Source: Schizochytrium sp. CCTCC M209059 (Eukaryota > Sar > Bigyra > Thraustochytrida > Thraustochytriidae). From it: a stretch of 64,000 nt of DNA. Below are positions 20,187-31,080 of this stretch, piece after piece. Positions within the stretch are counted from its first letter, which is position 1. Every line of letters begins with the position of its first letter. The notes under the pieces are model-generated. The model was not told the DNA's origin, searched no databases, and was given only the letters and a program-made list of their open reading frames with translations. Where the stretch lies: NCBI GenBank assembly GCA_000818945.1, contig KN805411.1, positions 185,515-249,514 on the forward strand, in the 5' to 3' direction. The translations under genes were made by a program, and so were the position numbers.

Positions 20187-21533
20187 TGTCGATCAAAATT
20201 ATGTATTGTCCTTCTTTTTTTCGCGCCCAACACAGATTTAATCCACTCGTTGCAATGCATCAGCTCGCCGCTAACCCCCCTCCCTACTTGTTTTTGACCT
20301 CCTCGTCGCCAACATCTTTTTGCCTTTCCAATGGACCGAAAATCACAGCAATACCGTTACGATGGAGCGCGGACTCCCACACCCGATTCCGAGCTCCAGC
20401 CTTGGCAACGTCGCCTCCGAATTCCTAGTACTATACTCCTACAAAATTAAACTATCAACAGGTTGAGACATAATCAAGGTGTCCCGATTTTGGTCACCGA
20501 TGACTGATCCAGTGTCCTGGTCGCGAGCCCTTGTGCTGTTGAATAGTGCGACTTTCTATTCTAGCTTTTGAGCGTTCAACCTTGGCTGGGGAGTCGCGAT
20601 CCGGTAGCAGACGATGCGTCATGCCTCTACGAGCAGACCCATGCAAGACAAAGTACAAGAAGCAGGTCGAGGCGACACGTAAGGACCCTTTCGCTGAAAA
20701 ACGGAAGCAAACCCGACCTAACATCTACAAATAAAGACTTACCGTCCTTTGCAAGCATGCAAAAGCTGCGAGCGATAATGCGTCAGTACCGTTGTGGCTC
20801 GGTGGCAACTCAGACGACTTGCTCCTTTCTCGGTTGTCTCACGTGCGGCCAGGCTTCGAAAGGTATCTAAGAGAAACGAAAGAGTACATATGTTTCAATG
20901 AACGGATTGCTGGCGTGGAACGGAATTGTCGTCGCAGTGCCAACTTTCAGATCGAAAGCAGCAATTCGGTGCTATACCGACTGATCTCAAAGCAAACCAG
21001 AATCTCAAGTGGTCGGTCCTCTGCAAAGCTCTAGCACCTCTGCGTCGTTGCGAAAGGCAATTTCTCCCGGCAATTCACCAAGCGTAGCCCCTAATAATCC
21101 AAGCTTTGCTTCGGTACAATCCGAAAGCAGCAATTCAGTGCTATACCGACTGGCCTCAAAGCAAACTAGAATCTCAAGTGGTGGGTCCTCTGCAAAGCTC
21201 TGGCACCTCTGCGTCGCTGCAAAAGGCTCTTCCTCCCGGCAATTCACCAAACGTAGCCCCTACCAATCCAAGCTTTATTTCGGTACAATCCGAGCTTTGA
21301 GTGCTCGCTATTTGCCCAGATCAAGATAATAGCAAAAACGAGTTGAGAAGCTTTTTGGAAAAAGGAGGACAAAAAGGAGTGGCTCGTTGCGCTCGTCAGC
21401 CTGGGCGCGCTAACTGTAAATAAGTGTGCAAGCAATGATAACAGTTGGCGCCAACACCTCAATTGCAGCAGGGATGTCACCAAGAACCGAGGGTAACTTC
21501 GGCAAAGGCTCGAGGAGCGCCAGCATATCAGGT
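20187..21533. other. Spacer between receptor paralogues A and B
   Basis: About 1.35 kb holding the 3' end of A and the promoter and leader of B. It contains two copies of a 169-bp tandem repeat (annotated separately) ending about 240 bp before the B start codon. It does not resemble the leader of A, so the paralogue similarity begins within the coding region. No intact additional gene recognised. Confidence 0.5.
20953..21290 (+). repeat. 169-bp direct tandem repeat, two copies
   Basis: Copy 1 is 20953-21121 and copy 2 is 21122-21290; both run from CGAAAGCAGCAATTC to TTTCGGTACAATC-type ends with about ten scattered differences. On the minus strand a reading frame gives GLLGATLGELPGEI, faintly like a leucine-rich repeat, but stops interrupt it. 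Probably non-coding or a relic. Confidence 0.8.
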
Positions 21534-24500
21534 ATGATGAAGCGAACGTCAAGGTCAAATGTGCGGCTATGGGAATGGCTTGTGGCAGTCATTACTCTCG
21601 CCCTGGCGGCAAGCAACGCAACGGGCGAAGCGGCAAACGGATGGGGATCTCGCGAAATTCTTGCATCTCCGCAATCTGATCGAGGCAACTTCAACCCGGC
21701 GGTGGCTTGCGACTCCGACAATGACTGTTTGGTCGCCTTCTCTCAGTCAGGAAACAGGATCAAGTACAGGTTTTGCCCAGCAGGAGGATCGTGGGGCACC
21801 GAGAACGTTGCTTTCGGTAATACCAATAAACAGGAACAAGTGCAGGTGGCTGTGTACGGTGGAAACAAGGGCTGGGTCCTCGCTTTTCGTGATGCTACCA
21901 GAGTCAGCGGAACCAAAAGGCACAGCATCAGAGTCGCGTACATTACCAAAAGTGACGCGAGCTCCGGGTCCAAGTGGACGGGTTCCAGCATAGGCGTGCC
22001 GCAGCAGATCTCTCAAAGTCTCAAAGCTGGCAACGCAAACAGATATCCTACGATCACTGCAGATGACGCAAACAACGTAGTTCTCATATGGGAAACATCC
22101 TCGGCATTCACACTGGGTGATGACATCAACATTGGAACTGACAAAGACCTTGTCTCTGCCTCTTTCACGATTGATGATGGAAATCCCATTGCGGAGAGCG
22201 ACCTTACTGAAGTCGTGAGAGTATTCTCTGGTATCGAAACTGATGTTTACCAGGACAGAGACCCGGTCCTTTACACAAGTCCATTTAACCAGCGTTTTGT
22301 TCTCGGGTCCACCGCAAGCATTGCCGGCGGTCTCGCAGATATCTTTGTGAGTGAGACCAAGGTCGATGTCTGTGCCTGGAACGATCGTCTGCGCGTCACA
22401 AATTTTGACGGCAAGGACGCCGATGTCACCTTGGCCGCAAGCCCGCACAAAGACCTGTGGATCGCTGCATGGGAGCACAAATCTATCGGCATTCGCTATG
22501 CCCGACTCACACCAGATGAAAACGACAACCTCGTCGTCGAGTCGCTTGGCTTCATTGCAGAAATCGCATTCCCATTTACGCAAGGCGATGAGCAGGTCGT
22601 CTTAGTTGCTGACCCAAATAGGGACCAGCACTGGGCAGTATTCTACCGGTACAGAACTGGAGAGAACGAGGCTGAGCGAAAGTACCATCTCGTGTATCGC
22701 GTGAGCAAAGATGACGGTGAAACCTGGTCCGATGCATACTTTGCCGACAGCGAGTCCAGCTCAGACTATGGACGTCTTGCCCCGGTCGCACTGAAAAGCC
22801 CGCTCGACGAGTACATGGTCGTAGTGCATGGGCCTGAAAATGTCTTCTCACTCCATACTACCGGCACGGCATTGTATAACACAGCAGCGAACTCTGCAAG
22901 CCAGAAAGTCCCGCTCGTGGACTACGAAGAGTCTGACACAGCATACTCTTGTCTTGCCATCGAACTCCCGCGAAACGGTTCTCGTCTGAGCCTTGGTGGG
23001 TACATTGGAAGTGTCGTACCCAGCATGGTCCGGTGCATCGAGATCGTCGTGCCTGAAGTCACGTCAGACACCGTCATTCATTTAAACCTCGAGGTACTCT
23101 TTGATCTCGAGATGATGGCGGCATACTTGGATCTGTGCCCGTTCAACTTTATCGGAATTCGAGAAGAGAACACAATGAACAGCGCCGATTTCGGCCTTGC
23201 TGATGCAGACACTCTGTCCAGGCGTCTTTGCGCCGCTCAGCGCCATGAGGACATTCGCGTCGCAGCTGGATCTCTCTTTGTATTTATGAATGTCGATGAG
23301 CGCGGCCTTTCTGGAGAGAACCGAAGTGCAGCACCACTGGCGCTCGAGGCGTGGGCAACACCGAGCGATACAAGTCTGCCGATCGACACAGAAAGTCCTG
23401 CCTTCGAGGAGCGGTCGGCTGGTTCATTTGAAGCGCTTCGCGGTCACCTTTTGGATGATACGTTTGCTTATGGAAAGGTCACAATCACATCAAGCTACAT
23501 AAACGTGACTCAGGAGCTTATCATTCGGCAAAACACCAACATATCACTCGTCGCCGACGAAGGTACGAATGTTTATTTCCAGGGCGACGACATCTTGCAC
23601 GTTGAGCGAGGAGCAGTCTTGTGGCACTTGCGCGGAATTACGTTTTCGCGTCAAGCGCCCAGCACTAGTGCATCGAGTTTTGCGGATAATAACACACTGG
23701 TCGATCTCTACGAGCAAGATTGGAGCCAAGATGAAAGTAACGTGGAAATAATGGAAGAGGAAGAGGAGGAAGAGGAGGAAGAGGAGGAAGAAGACGTAGA
23801 GGTCCAAGCACGGTTTGGTGGCTTGGTCTTTGTCGAGGGACAAGTCGGGCAGATCAAGTCCTGCTCATTTCTCAAATCCAAGGCTTTCGGTGGGCTCAGT
23901 CTGCGGGTTGGCGGGGGTCTCTTGGTGGACGGCACAATTGATGCTATTGTAAACACTACTTTTCAAAGTATGTCCGCAACCCAGGGCGGTGCCATGACAG
24001 TCACCGTGCAAGGACACGTAGAAACCATTGAGAATTCTACCTTTGCCAACAACAGGCAGAACAACGTTCGTGCAGGACTTGGGGGCGCAGTTGCCGTTTT
24101 CGGGAAAATCGGTACCATCACAGGTACAACGTTCCGCGGAAACCGCTGCAATGGCGGCGGGGGCGCGATTGCTGTCGAAGATAGTGGAGTGATCGAGCGC
24201 ATCGTCGGAACTGACTTCATTGACAACAAAGCCGGTTTATACGGCGGGGCCGTGCAATTCAATGCTGGTAGTCGCATGCCTTCTCTGTGGCGCGGCGGTT
24301 TGATCAGCAATAACAAAGCTCTTGGAGGCGCCGCTATCTACGCGACGGGCGTTTTGCCCCCACGCGTTGTACACGAGGAGTGCGAATCTGGAACAGTATG
24401 CTTGCAAGAGCTTACTGTTGAAGGAAATGCGGGCACTTCCGGAGGCGCGTTTCACTTCGATGAGAACCCGTCCATCGATTCCTTTCAGATGGCCAGCATG

Positions 24501-27500
24501 CGTTTCCGTAGCAACGAAGTCTCACTCGGCTCTGGCGGTGCAATTCTCGCCACCGGAGCCACCGTCATCAGCGTAGCAGGGTCAGACTTCTCGAACAACC
24601 AAGCATACGCGGCCGGAGGAGCCGTCGCACTTGACGCTGGAGCGCAAGTGGATTTCAAGGAGGTCGTTTTCGACTCGAATACGGCGCAAGAGCAGGGCGG
24701 AGCCCTCTACGCTGGCGCGGGGTCTTCTACAGACATTCAAAGCACCAGCTTCACCAACAACGCGGCAAACTTCACCTGTCGCGAGTACACAGTCTGCAAC
24801 CTAAAGTCGGTGTCCGGAAGCCGAATGCCCTGCGAGGCCAGCGATGGCATGGTGGCCGTACTCAACGAGGCAGGTGAGGCGCCCATGTCTCTTGGCTGCA
24901 CTAAAGGCGTCGGTGGCAGCATCTATCTCGCTGCAGGCGTGACGGCGCACATTCACAAGTGCAATTTTGCTGCAAGCGACCCACTACCCAGCATCGACGC
25001 TGAGGCCTCATACTCGGATGCGATTGGCAACACAAAGCTCTTTGTGGCCGAGGCAGGAAAGCACGTGTACGCTGCGTCTCGTTTCCGTCTCTCCGAAACC
25101 AGCTTCGATGGTGGTGCAGAAGCCTTTGCGCCATCAACGGCCGTGATGGGATGTCCCAAGACGTGTTCGTCGACGGGAACGTGTTCGGGCGATGGGCAGG
25201 ACTCGCCCAGTGTGGCGTGCACTTGCGCCGGCGCTTTCGAGGGAGACAACGGCTACGATGAGGGCGGGTGCACGAGACGAAGGGTCAAGGACGTTCGGGC
25301 GAGCAGCTCTGTTGTCAAGGAGTCCGGCGGCGACAGCAATGACTCTCTTGCTGCAGCTGCCGCCGAAGCCATTGCTGACGGCACTGCTACAGTGACATGG
25401 ACGTGGGAGTACGGAGACGAAGACGTTGACTTTTTTGTGGTATACCGTACTGCTGACCGCTCGAGCACTCTTACGTCTTTGGACGAGTGGGCATCGTGTT
25501 CCAAGGTTGAGGAGGCCGCAACTTCGGTGCACACTTGCGTCAAGATTGAGGATCCGTCAGCGCGGTCGGCCTCGCTTGGCCTTCGCTTCAACGTGTCGAG
25601 CTTCTTCCGCGTTATCGCAGTCGTCAATGGCCAAGACAGCGCGGAGAGTGACCCAATGAGCTCGGCGTCTATCATCTGTGATGTGGGCTCGGAGCAGACC
25701 CCAGCGTTGGAAGACGGCATATTCACTTGCGAGGAGTGCCCCCGCGGCACCTACGTGGAGGATAGCACAGTGGGTTGCGTAGCATGTCCGAACGAGCTGC
25801 AGACGACCTTGGGGGTGGCCACGAGCGAAGAAGACTGCGTGGCGCCGCGCGGCTTTTACCAGATTGTGGCACTCAACGACGAGGGTCAAGAGGAGGTGCA
25901 GGTGCTTTCATGCAGTGACGGAGCGCAATGCGAGGACCCAGGGCAGACGTTGGATGCTCTTGTGCTCGAGCCTGGGTTTTGGCGACCTTCCTTGCTCTCG
26001 AGCAATGTGCTTGTGTGCCCGCAAGCAAGTGCATGCATTGGCGGGAATGGCACTTCGGAATCCGACGCTTCGAGACGGCGTGAGCTGTCACTGTGGACTT
26101 CGCCAGTGTATTGCAGGGAGGGTCACACCGGACCATACTGCTTGGTGTGCCAAGGCGGCTACAGCAAAGATGACAACGGACTTTGTTCAGCGTGCACCCC
26201 AGAAAAGCTTGAAAGCGAACGGCAAGTCTTTGGTGTGACTGCTGCTGTTATCTGCCTGGTATGGCCGATTTTGATCGCGGCGAAATTTTACTTCATGCTT
26301 CGTGCTGGAGACGATAAGCAACTTAGTTCGAAATGCGGTGTTGTGCCCAAGGCTCGTGGCATCACCAAAGCGTACAATTCTGTCTCGAAAGCCTTGTCTG
26401 AATCGCACTCGGCAGTACAAACTCTTCATGGGCCGAGGGCAATCATGATTGGTTTCATCCAAGTGTTGGCGGGCTTTCAACGTGTCTTTGGGACCACGTA
26501 TCCGTGGATGGAAGATTGGTCGTGGCTCCCCACTGTTTTTGCGTGGACGAATGCAGACCCCACGGGTCTGCCTGCATTGACGGGCTGTCTCGTGGATAAT
26601 ACCCATACGACCAGACTGTTGATGGCGACGCTTTTGCCAGTGCTTCTGTTGGCCATGCTAGCCATCATGCACGTCGTGACGCGCTGTCTCTTCGCTTGGT
26701 CGCGACAGAGCCGCATTCGTCTCGCCTCGGCTTCGAGTTACATCGTTGCGATGCTTTTGTTTCTCGTGTTTCCATCCGTCAACACGACGATTGTGCAGAC
26801 CTTTGTGTGCGACACGTTCGAGGATGGATCGCGCGCGCTACGCTTCGACTATGCTACGGACTGTGACGAGAGAGGCTGGATCTTCTGGTATGCTCTATTG
26901 ATGGTTTGGGTGTACACCGTTGGCCCCATCGTGCTCTTCGTCACGCTGGTTCGAAAACGCGAAAATCCCACGCTGCAAGGAGCTGCATTCCTTTATGAGT
27001 TTTACGAGAAGCAGACGACTTCGGAGGATGGAAAATGGCACTTGGAGCGGTATTATGAAATTATCGAGCTCCTGCGCAAGTTTCTTCTCACGTCAGTGGT
27101 GCTGCTTGTTGCGGATGGCACGGTCGGCCAGGTTGCCTTTGTAATGTGTGTGACATTCTTTGCAGCAATTCTTCAGGCTGCCTCGCAACCGTACGGGGAG
27201 CATGACGATAACGTTCTTGCTACCGTTGTGCATGTGCAGCTATTTCTCTTGCTGAGCGGGCTTCTCGTCACGTCTGTGATAAAAAACGTCAGGATCCTTC
27301 AGGTGTGCGTGGCCTTGATGCTTTTCTCGAGCGTCCCTTTAGCGCTCGTGGTCATCTGCAAAAGACTCAAGGGAATGCGACGGCGATCTCAGCAGCAACA
27401 TGAACAAGATGCAGGCAGAATCCGTGACGGTCTTTCGATGGCTCGCGGCCCGGGCCACGACACTGTCGCTCCTCACGGCGCGGAGTCTTCTTGCCGCGTG

Positions 27501-27728
27501 GCTGATAGCACCTCGCGACCTGTCTCATATCTCGAGACATCCAGCGAAGGCGCCCAGTCCTTGGACGCTGGTGAAGTTGACAATAATACCGTGATTCCTC
27601 TTGTGCGTGCCACACTTGTTCATGATGAGGCTGTAACGAGCTCTGTTGCGCGCGAGTGCGACGCAATGAGGACGAACAAGAGCCCCAAGGTCGTCGACGC
27701 TGGGACGTCTTCTCTTCGTCTGCAGTAG
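21534..27728 (+). CDS. Receptor paralogue B: propeller, Pmp-like beta-helix, Cys-rich stalk, multi-pass membrane protein
   Basis: A 2,064-residue surface protein. A signal peptide starts at ATG 21534 or 21537 (hydrophobic core about 13-24); ATG 21426 would add 36 residues. Domains: BNR/sialidase-like propeller (about 40-400, Asp box SKDDGETW at about residue 390); conserved linker (400-690); Glu-rich run (about 740-754); beta-helix with FxxN and GGAI/GGAV repeats as in chlamydial Pmp proteins (760-1085); Cys-rich/EGF-like part (1085-1250); FN3-like domain (about 1252-1382); ephrin-receptor-like Cys pairs (about 1395-1435); EGF-like YCREGHTGPYC (about 1525); multi-pass membrane domain (about 1563-1950); polar cytosolic tail ending SLRLQ. 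The large ectodomain suggests adhesion or sensing. Sialidase catalytic Arg/Tyr residues were not identified, so enzyme activity is not claimed. Large blocks are near-identical to paralogue A. Confidence 0.85.
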   Translation: MMKRTSRSNVRLWEWLVAVITLALAASNATGEAANGWGSREILASPQSDRGNFNPAVACDSDNDCLVAFSQSGNRIKYRFCPAGGSWGTENVAFGNTNKQEQVQVAVYGGNKGWVLAFRDATRVSGTKRHSIRVAYITKSDASSGSKWTGSSIGVPQQISQSLKAGNANRYPTITADDANNVVLIWETSSAFTLGDDINIGTDKDLVSASFTIDDGNPIAESDLTEVVRVFSGIETDVYQDRDPVLYTSPFNQRFVLGSTASIAGGLADIFVSETKVDVCAWNDRLRVTNFDGKDADVTLAASPHKDLWIAAWEHKSIGIRYARLTPDENDNLVVESLGFIAEIAFPFTQGDEQVVLVADPNRDQHWAVFYRYRTGENEAERKYHLVYRVSKDDGETWSDAYFADSESSSDYGRLAPVALKSPLDEYMVVVHGPENVFSLHTTGTALYNTAANSASQKVPLVDYEESDTAYSCLAIELPRNGSRLSLGGYIGSVVPSMVRCIEIVVPEVTSDTVIHLNLEVLFDLEMMAAYLDLCPFNFIGIREENTMNSADFGLADADTLSRRLCAAQRHEDIRVAAGSLFVFMNVDERGLSGENRSAAPLALEAWATPSDTSLPIDTESPAFEERSAGSFEALRGHLLDDTFAYGKVTITSSYINVTQELIIRQNTNISLVADEGTNVYFQGDDILHVERGAVLWHLRGITFSRQAPSTSASSFADNNTLVDLYEQDWSQDESNVEIMEEEEEEEEEEEEEDVEVQARFGGLVFVEGQVGQIKSCSFLKSKAFGGLSLRVGGGLLVDGTIDAIVNTTFQSMSATQGGAMTVTVQGHVETIENSTFANNRQNNVRAGLGGAVAVFGKIGTITGTTFRGNRCNGGGGAIAVEDSGVIERIVGTDFIDNKAGLYGGAVQFNAGSRMPSLWRGGLISNNKALGGAAIYATGVLPPRVVHEECESGTVCLQELTVEGNAGTSGGAFHFDENPSIDSFQMASMRFRSNEVSLGSGGAILATGATVISVAGSDFSNNQAYAAGGAVALDAGAQVDFKEVVFDSNTAQEQGGALYAGAGSSTDIQSTSFTNNAANFTCREYTVCNLKSVSGSRMPCEASDGMVAVLNEAGEAPMSLGCTKGVGGSIYLAAGVTAHIHKCNFAASDPLPSIDAEASYSDAIGNTKLFVAEAGKHVYAASRFRLSETSFDGGAEAFAPSTAVMGCPKTCSSTGTCSGDGQDSPSVACTCAGAFEGDNGYDEGGCTRRRVKDVRASSSVVKESGGDSNDSLAAAAAEAIADGTATVTWTWEYGDEDVDFFVVYRTADRSSTLTSLDEWASCSKVEEAATSVHTCVKIEDPSARSASLGLRFNVSSFFRVIAVVNGQDSAESDPMSSASIICDVGSEQTPALEDGIFTCEECPRGTYVEDSTVGCVACPNELQTTLGVATSEEDCVAPRGFYQIVALNDEGQEEVQVLSCSDGAQCEDPGQTLDALVLEPGFWRPSLLSSNVLVCPQASACIGGNGTSESDASRRRELSLWTSPVYCREGHTGPYCLVCQGGYSKDDNGLCSACTPEKLESERQVFGVTAAVICLVWPILIAAKFYFMLRAGDDKQLSSKCGVVPKARGITKAYNSVSKALSESHSAVQTLHGPRAIMIGFIQVLAGFQRVFGTTYPWMEDWSWLPTVFAWTNADPTGLPALTGCLVDNTHTTRLLMATLLPVLLLAMLAIMHVVTRCLFAWSRQSRIRLASASSYIVAMLLFLVFPSVNTTIVQTFVCDTFEDGSRALRFDYATDCDERGWIFWYALLMVWVYTVGPIVLFVTLVRKRENPTLQGAAFLYEFYEKQTTSEDGKWHLERYYEIIELLRKFLLTSVVLLVADGTVGQVAFVMCVTFFAAILQAASQPYGEHDDNVLATVVHVQLFLLLSGLLVTSVIKNVRILQVCVALMLFSSVPLALVVICKRLKGMRRRSQQQHEQDAGRIRDGLSMARGPGHDTVAPHGAESSCRVADSTSRPVSYLETSSEGAQSLDAGEVDNNTVIPLVRATLVHDEAVTSSVARECDAMRTNKSPKVVDAGTSSLRLQ
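23751..23793 (+). repeat. GAA/GAG acidic run in paralogue B
   Basis: Encodes about 14 consecutive Glu at the junction between two modules. It lies inside a block where B differs sharply from A, bordered on both sides by near-identical sequence. Confidence 0.7.
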
Positions 27729-29160
<1,432 letters not shown>

Positions 29161-30497
29161 ATGGCGCGCAGCCTGGCGGCTTTCGCGGTGCTCTACGCCT
29201 ACGTGCAGTTCTTGATATGGTACGTGCGAGGCAGACAGGCTCATTCGTCGACGGCGCCGCGCGCGGGCGAGACCCCNNNNNNNNNNNNGAGGGAGGGAGG
29301 GGGGGGGGGGAAGGCGGGGCGGGGAGGGGCGCGCGAACAGCGCAGCCGCCCGGCCCGAGGCTGGGCGGGCGGAGGCGGGCGGAGAATGCCGCGGCGGAGG
29401 CGGCCGCGCAAAAGCACGAAAACACGCGTCGCTACGTTGCGTCTTCTGTGCTTCCTAAAAGTCGCGCACCCGTGCACGCCCTGCCTTTGGTCCTCTTGGG
29501 GACGCCAAAGTCCGCGAAGGAGACGATATGGGGACGACACGAGAGGAGAGGAGAGGAGAGGAGAGCACAAGAGAAAGAAGGGGAAACGAGAGCAGAAGCG
29601 GGGGGCGAGACAATGGGAGACGCGAAAACAGCGAGCGATTTGATGAACTAACCAACGAATAACGCATGGACAAAAATAAAATAAACGCGCGGAAAATCCA
29701 AATTGAACAGCCCGGCACATACGCTGTACGCCCTCGTGACAGGATGCGCGAACCCGTACGCATGCACCAAGAGCATCTGCGATGCGATGGCGGTCCGCTT
29801 TAAGCGCACACCTGGGTCCAAGTCCCTGCACAAGAACGCAATGTACCTGTGCAACCACAGAAGTTGGGGCGACTTCTTTATGGACCAGGCCATTTGCAAC
29901 GGCGGCGCGTACCTCTCGCGCTTGCTCGTTATTATCGGCTGCCCCATGTCGAGCCTGTACGCCTACATTGCGCACTCGACCTGGTTCTTTAACCGGAAGA
30001 AGGGCATTGACCGCGACGCGCTGGGCGAGTACATTCAACCACAGTGGCTCGCCCGCCCGAACCAGGGCCTCATCGTGTACCCGGAAGGCACGCGGAACTT
30101 GAAGATGGAGCCGCTGCGACTGAAAACCGGCGTTCTCAAGATGGCCTTTGACTACCAGCGGCCAGTGCAGGCAGTCATCACCACCAACAAGGAGAGGGTT
30201 GCCAATGAAAAGGATTTGAGCTACGAGCGCAACGTTTCGTGTGTGACGAGCATTTCCTCGGCTCTCGAGCCTCACAAATTTGAGTCTTTTGAAGCCTTTG
30301 TCGAGGCTGTGCGCAAACAGTTTGTGGAGACTTGGGAAGATGCTTACTCTTGCAAGCCCGAGGATGCCATCGCGTACGATCCTCCGTATGGCCTCAAGAC
30401 CCCCACGTATGAGCCTGTCCCTTACCCAAGGAGAGTGTGGTACGCCCGCATCGTCATTATCCTTATTGCCGTCCTTGTGTACGCCTCGCGCAAGTAG
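29161..30497 (+). CDS. 1-acylglycerol-3-phosphate acyltransferase-like (PlsC family), two exons
   Basis: Exon 1 is 29161-29219 and exon 2 is 29711-30497, giving 281 residues. The second frame has no ATG at its start (it opens on TTG at 29703). Joining at GTACGT (29220) and AG (29709-29710) keeps frame and fuses two hydrophobic halves, residues 5-30, into one N-terminal membrane helix. Motif I NHRSWGD (HX4D, H69 and D74) and motif III YPEGTR (E145) are those of PlsC acyltransferases, which move an acyl chain from acyl-CoA to lysophosphatidate or a related lysophospholipid in the ER. A C-terminal hydrophobic helix (about 260-278) ends in a YASRK tail. The exact acceptor (LPA, lysocardiolipin, lyso-PI) cannot be told from sequence. 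Confidence 0.8.
29220..29710 (+). other. Intron of the acyltransferase, containing an assembly gap
   Basis: A 491-bp intron inferred from donor GTACGTG and acceptor AACAG. A CTAAC branch-point-like string lies at 29648-29652, about 58 nt before the acceptor. It contains twelve N at 29277-29288 and a GAGAG repeat at 29541-29565. It has stop codons in the coding frame, so it cannot be read through. Confidence 0.7.
29277..29288. other. Assembly gap (12 N)
   Basis: Twelve undetermined bases between a C run and a G run; true length unknown. Confidence 0.99.
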
Positions 30498-31080
30498 AAC
30501 ACTCTTCTCTCTTCTCTCCTCTCTCCCACGGACTCTCTTTTTCTCATTTCGGGCCTGTTTCCATCGGGACGCCCAACTTTACCCCCCCTCCCCCGCGCGC
30601 GCGCGGCCTCCGTCGGAAAATCAAAAACATACAATGCAATATCTCCTTGCGCGTCATCAAGCCCGTCTTCCGCGAAAGAAGAGAAAAAGAGAAATAAGTG
30701 GGTAGGCAGGCGTTGCACAAGAACTCTGCTACGGCGAGCGAAACGAACGGGTAGACGAATGGATATTTGCAAATTTGTTGAAACTGCACGCCCCCTTCTT
30801 CTCTGGATAGATGCAGTACACTTTTCGTTCAAGTCTGGCTTAAAGCAGCGAGAGCGGCTAGGCCCGACAGCTGTGACCATGATTCTCGTAAATGAGCGAA
30901 CTAAATTCCGAAATCGGCGACAAAACTATATGATCTTATGCTGAGCTAGGGTAAAGGAATAACTACATACATACAATTCATGATATCGCACACCTCGCTT
31001 TGCTCCTGTTGCCTTGCTTGCCCCAAATACAAATGTGTTGTCATCACACCAATACATACACTCACACACGCGCACATGAA
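30498..31080. other. Convergent spacer, no gene seen
   Basis: 583 bp between the acyltransferase stop and the CHAT-protein stop. It starts with a CT-rich stretch (30498-30545) and a C run with CG alternation (30583-30605), then becomes AT-richer, with CATACATACA and CACACACGCGCACA short repeats near 30960-31075. No coding or RNA gene recognised. Confidence 0.5.

Noticed and set aside
29703..30497. Acyltransferase starting at 29703 as a single exon
   Set aside because: The codon there is TTG, the frame lacks an ATG and the first membrane helix is cut; splicing from 29161 explains all three.
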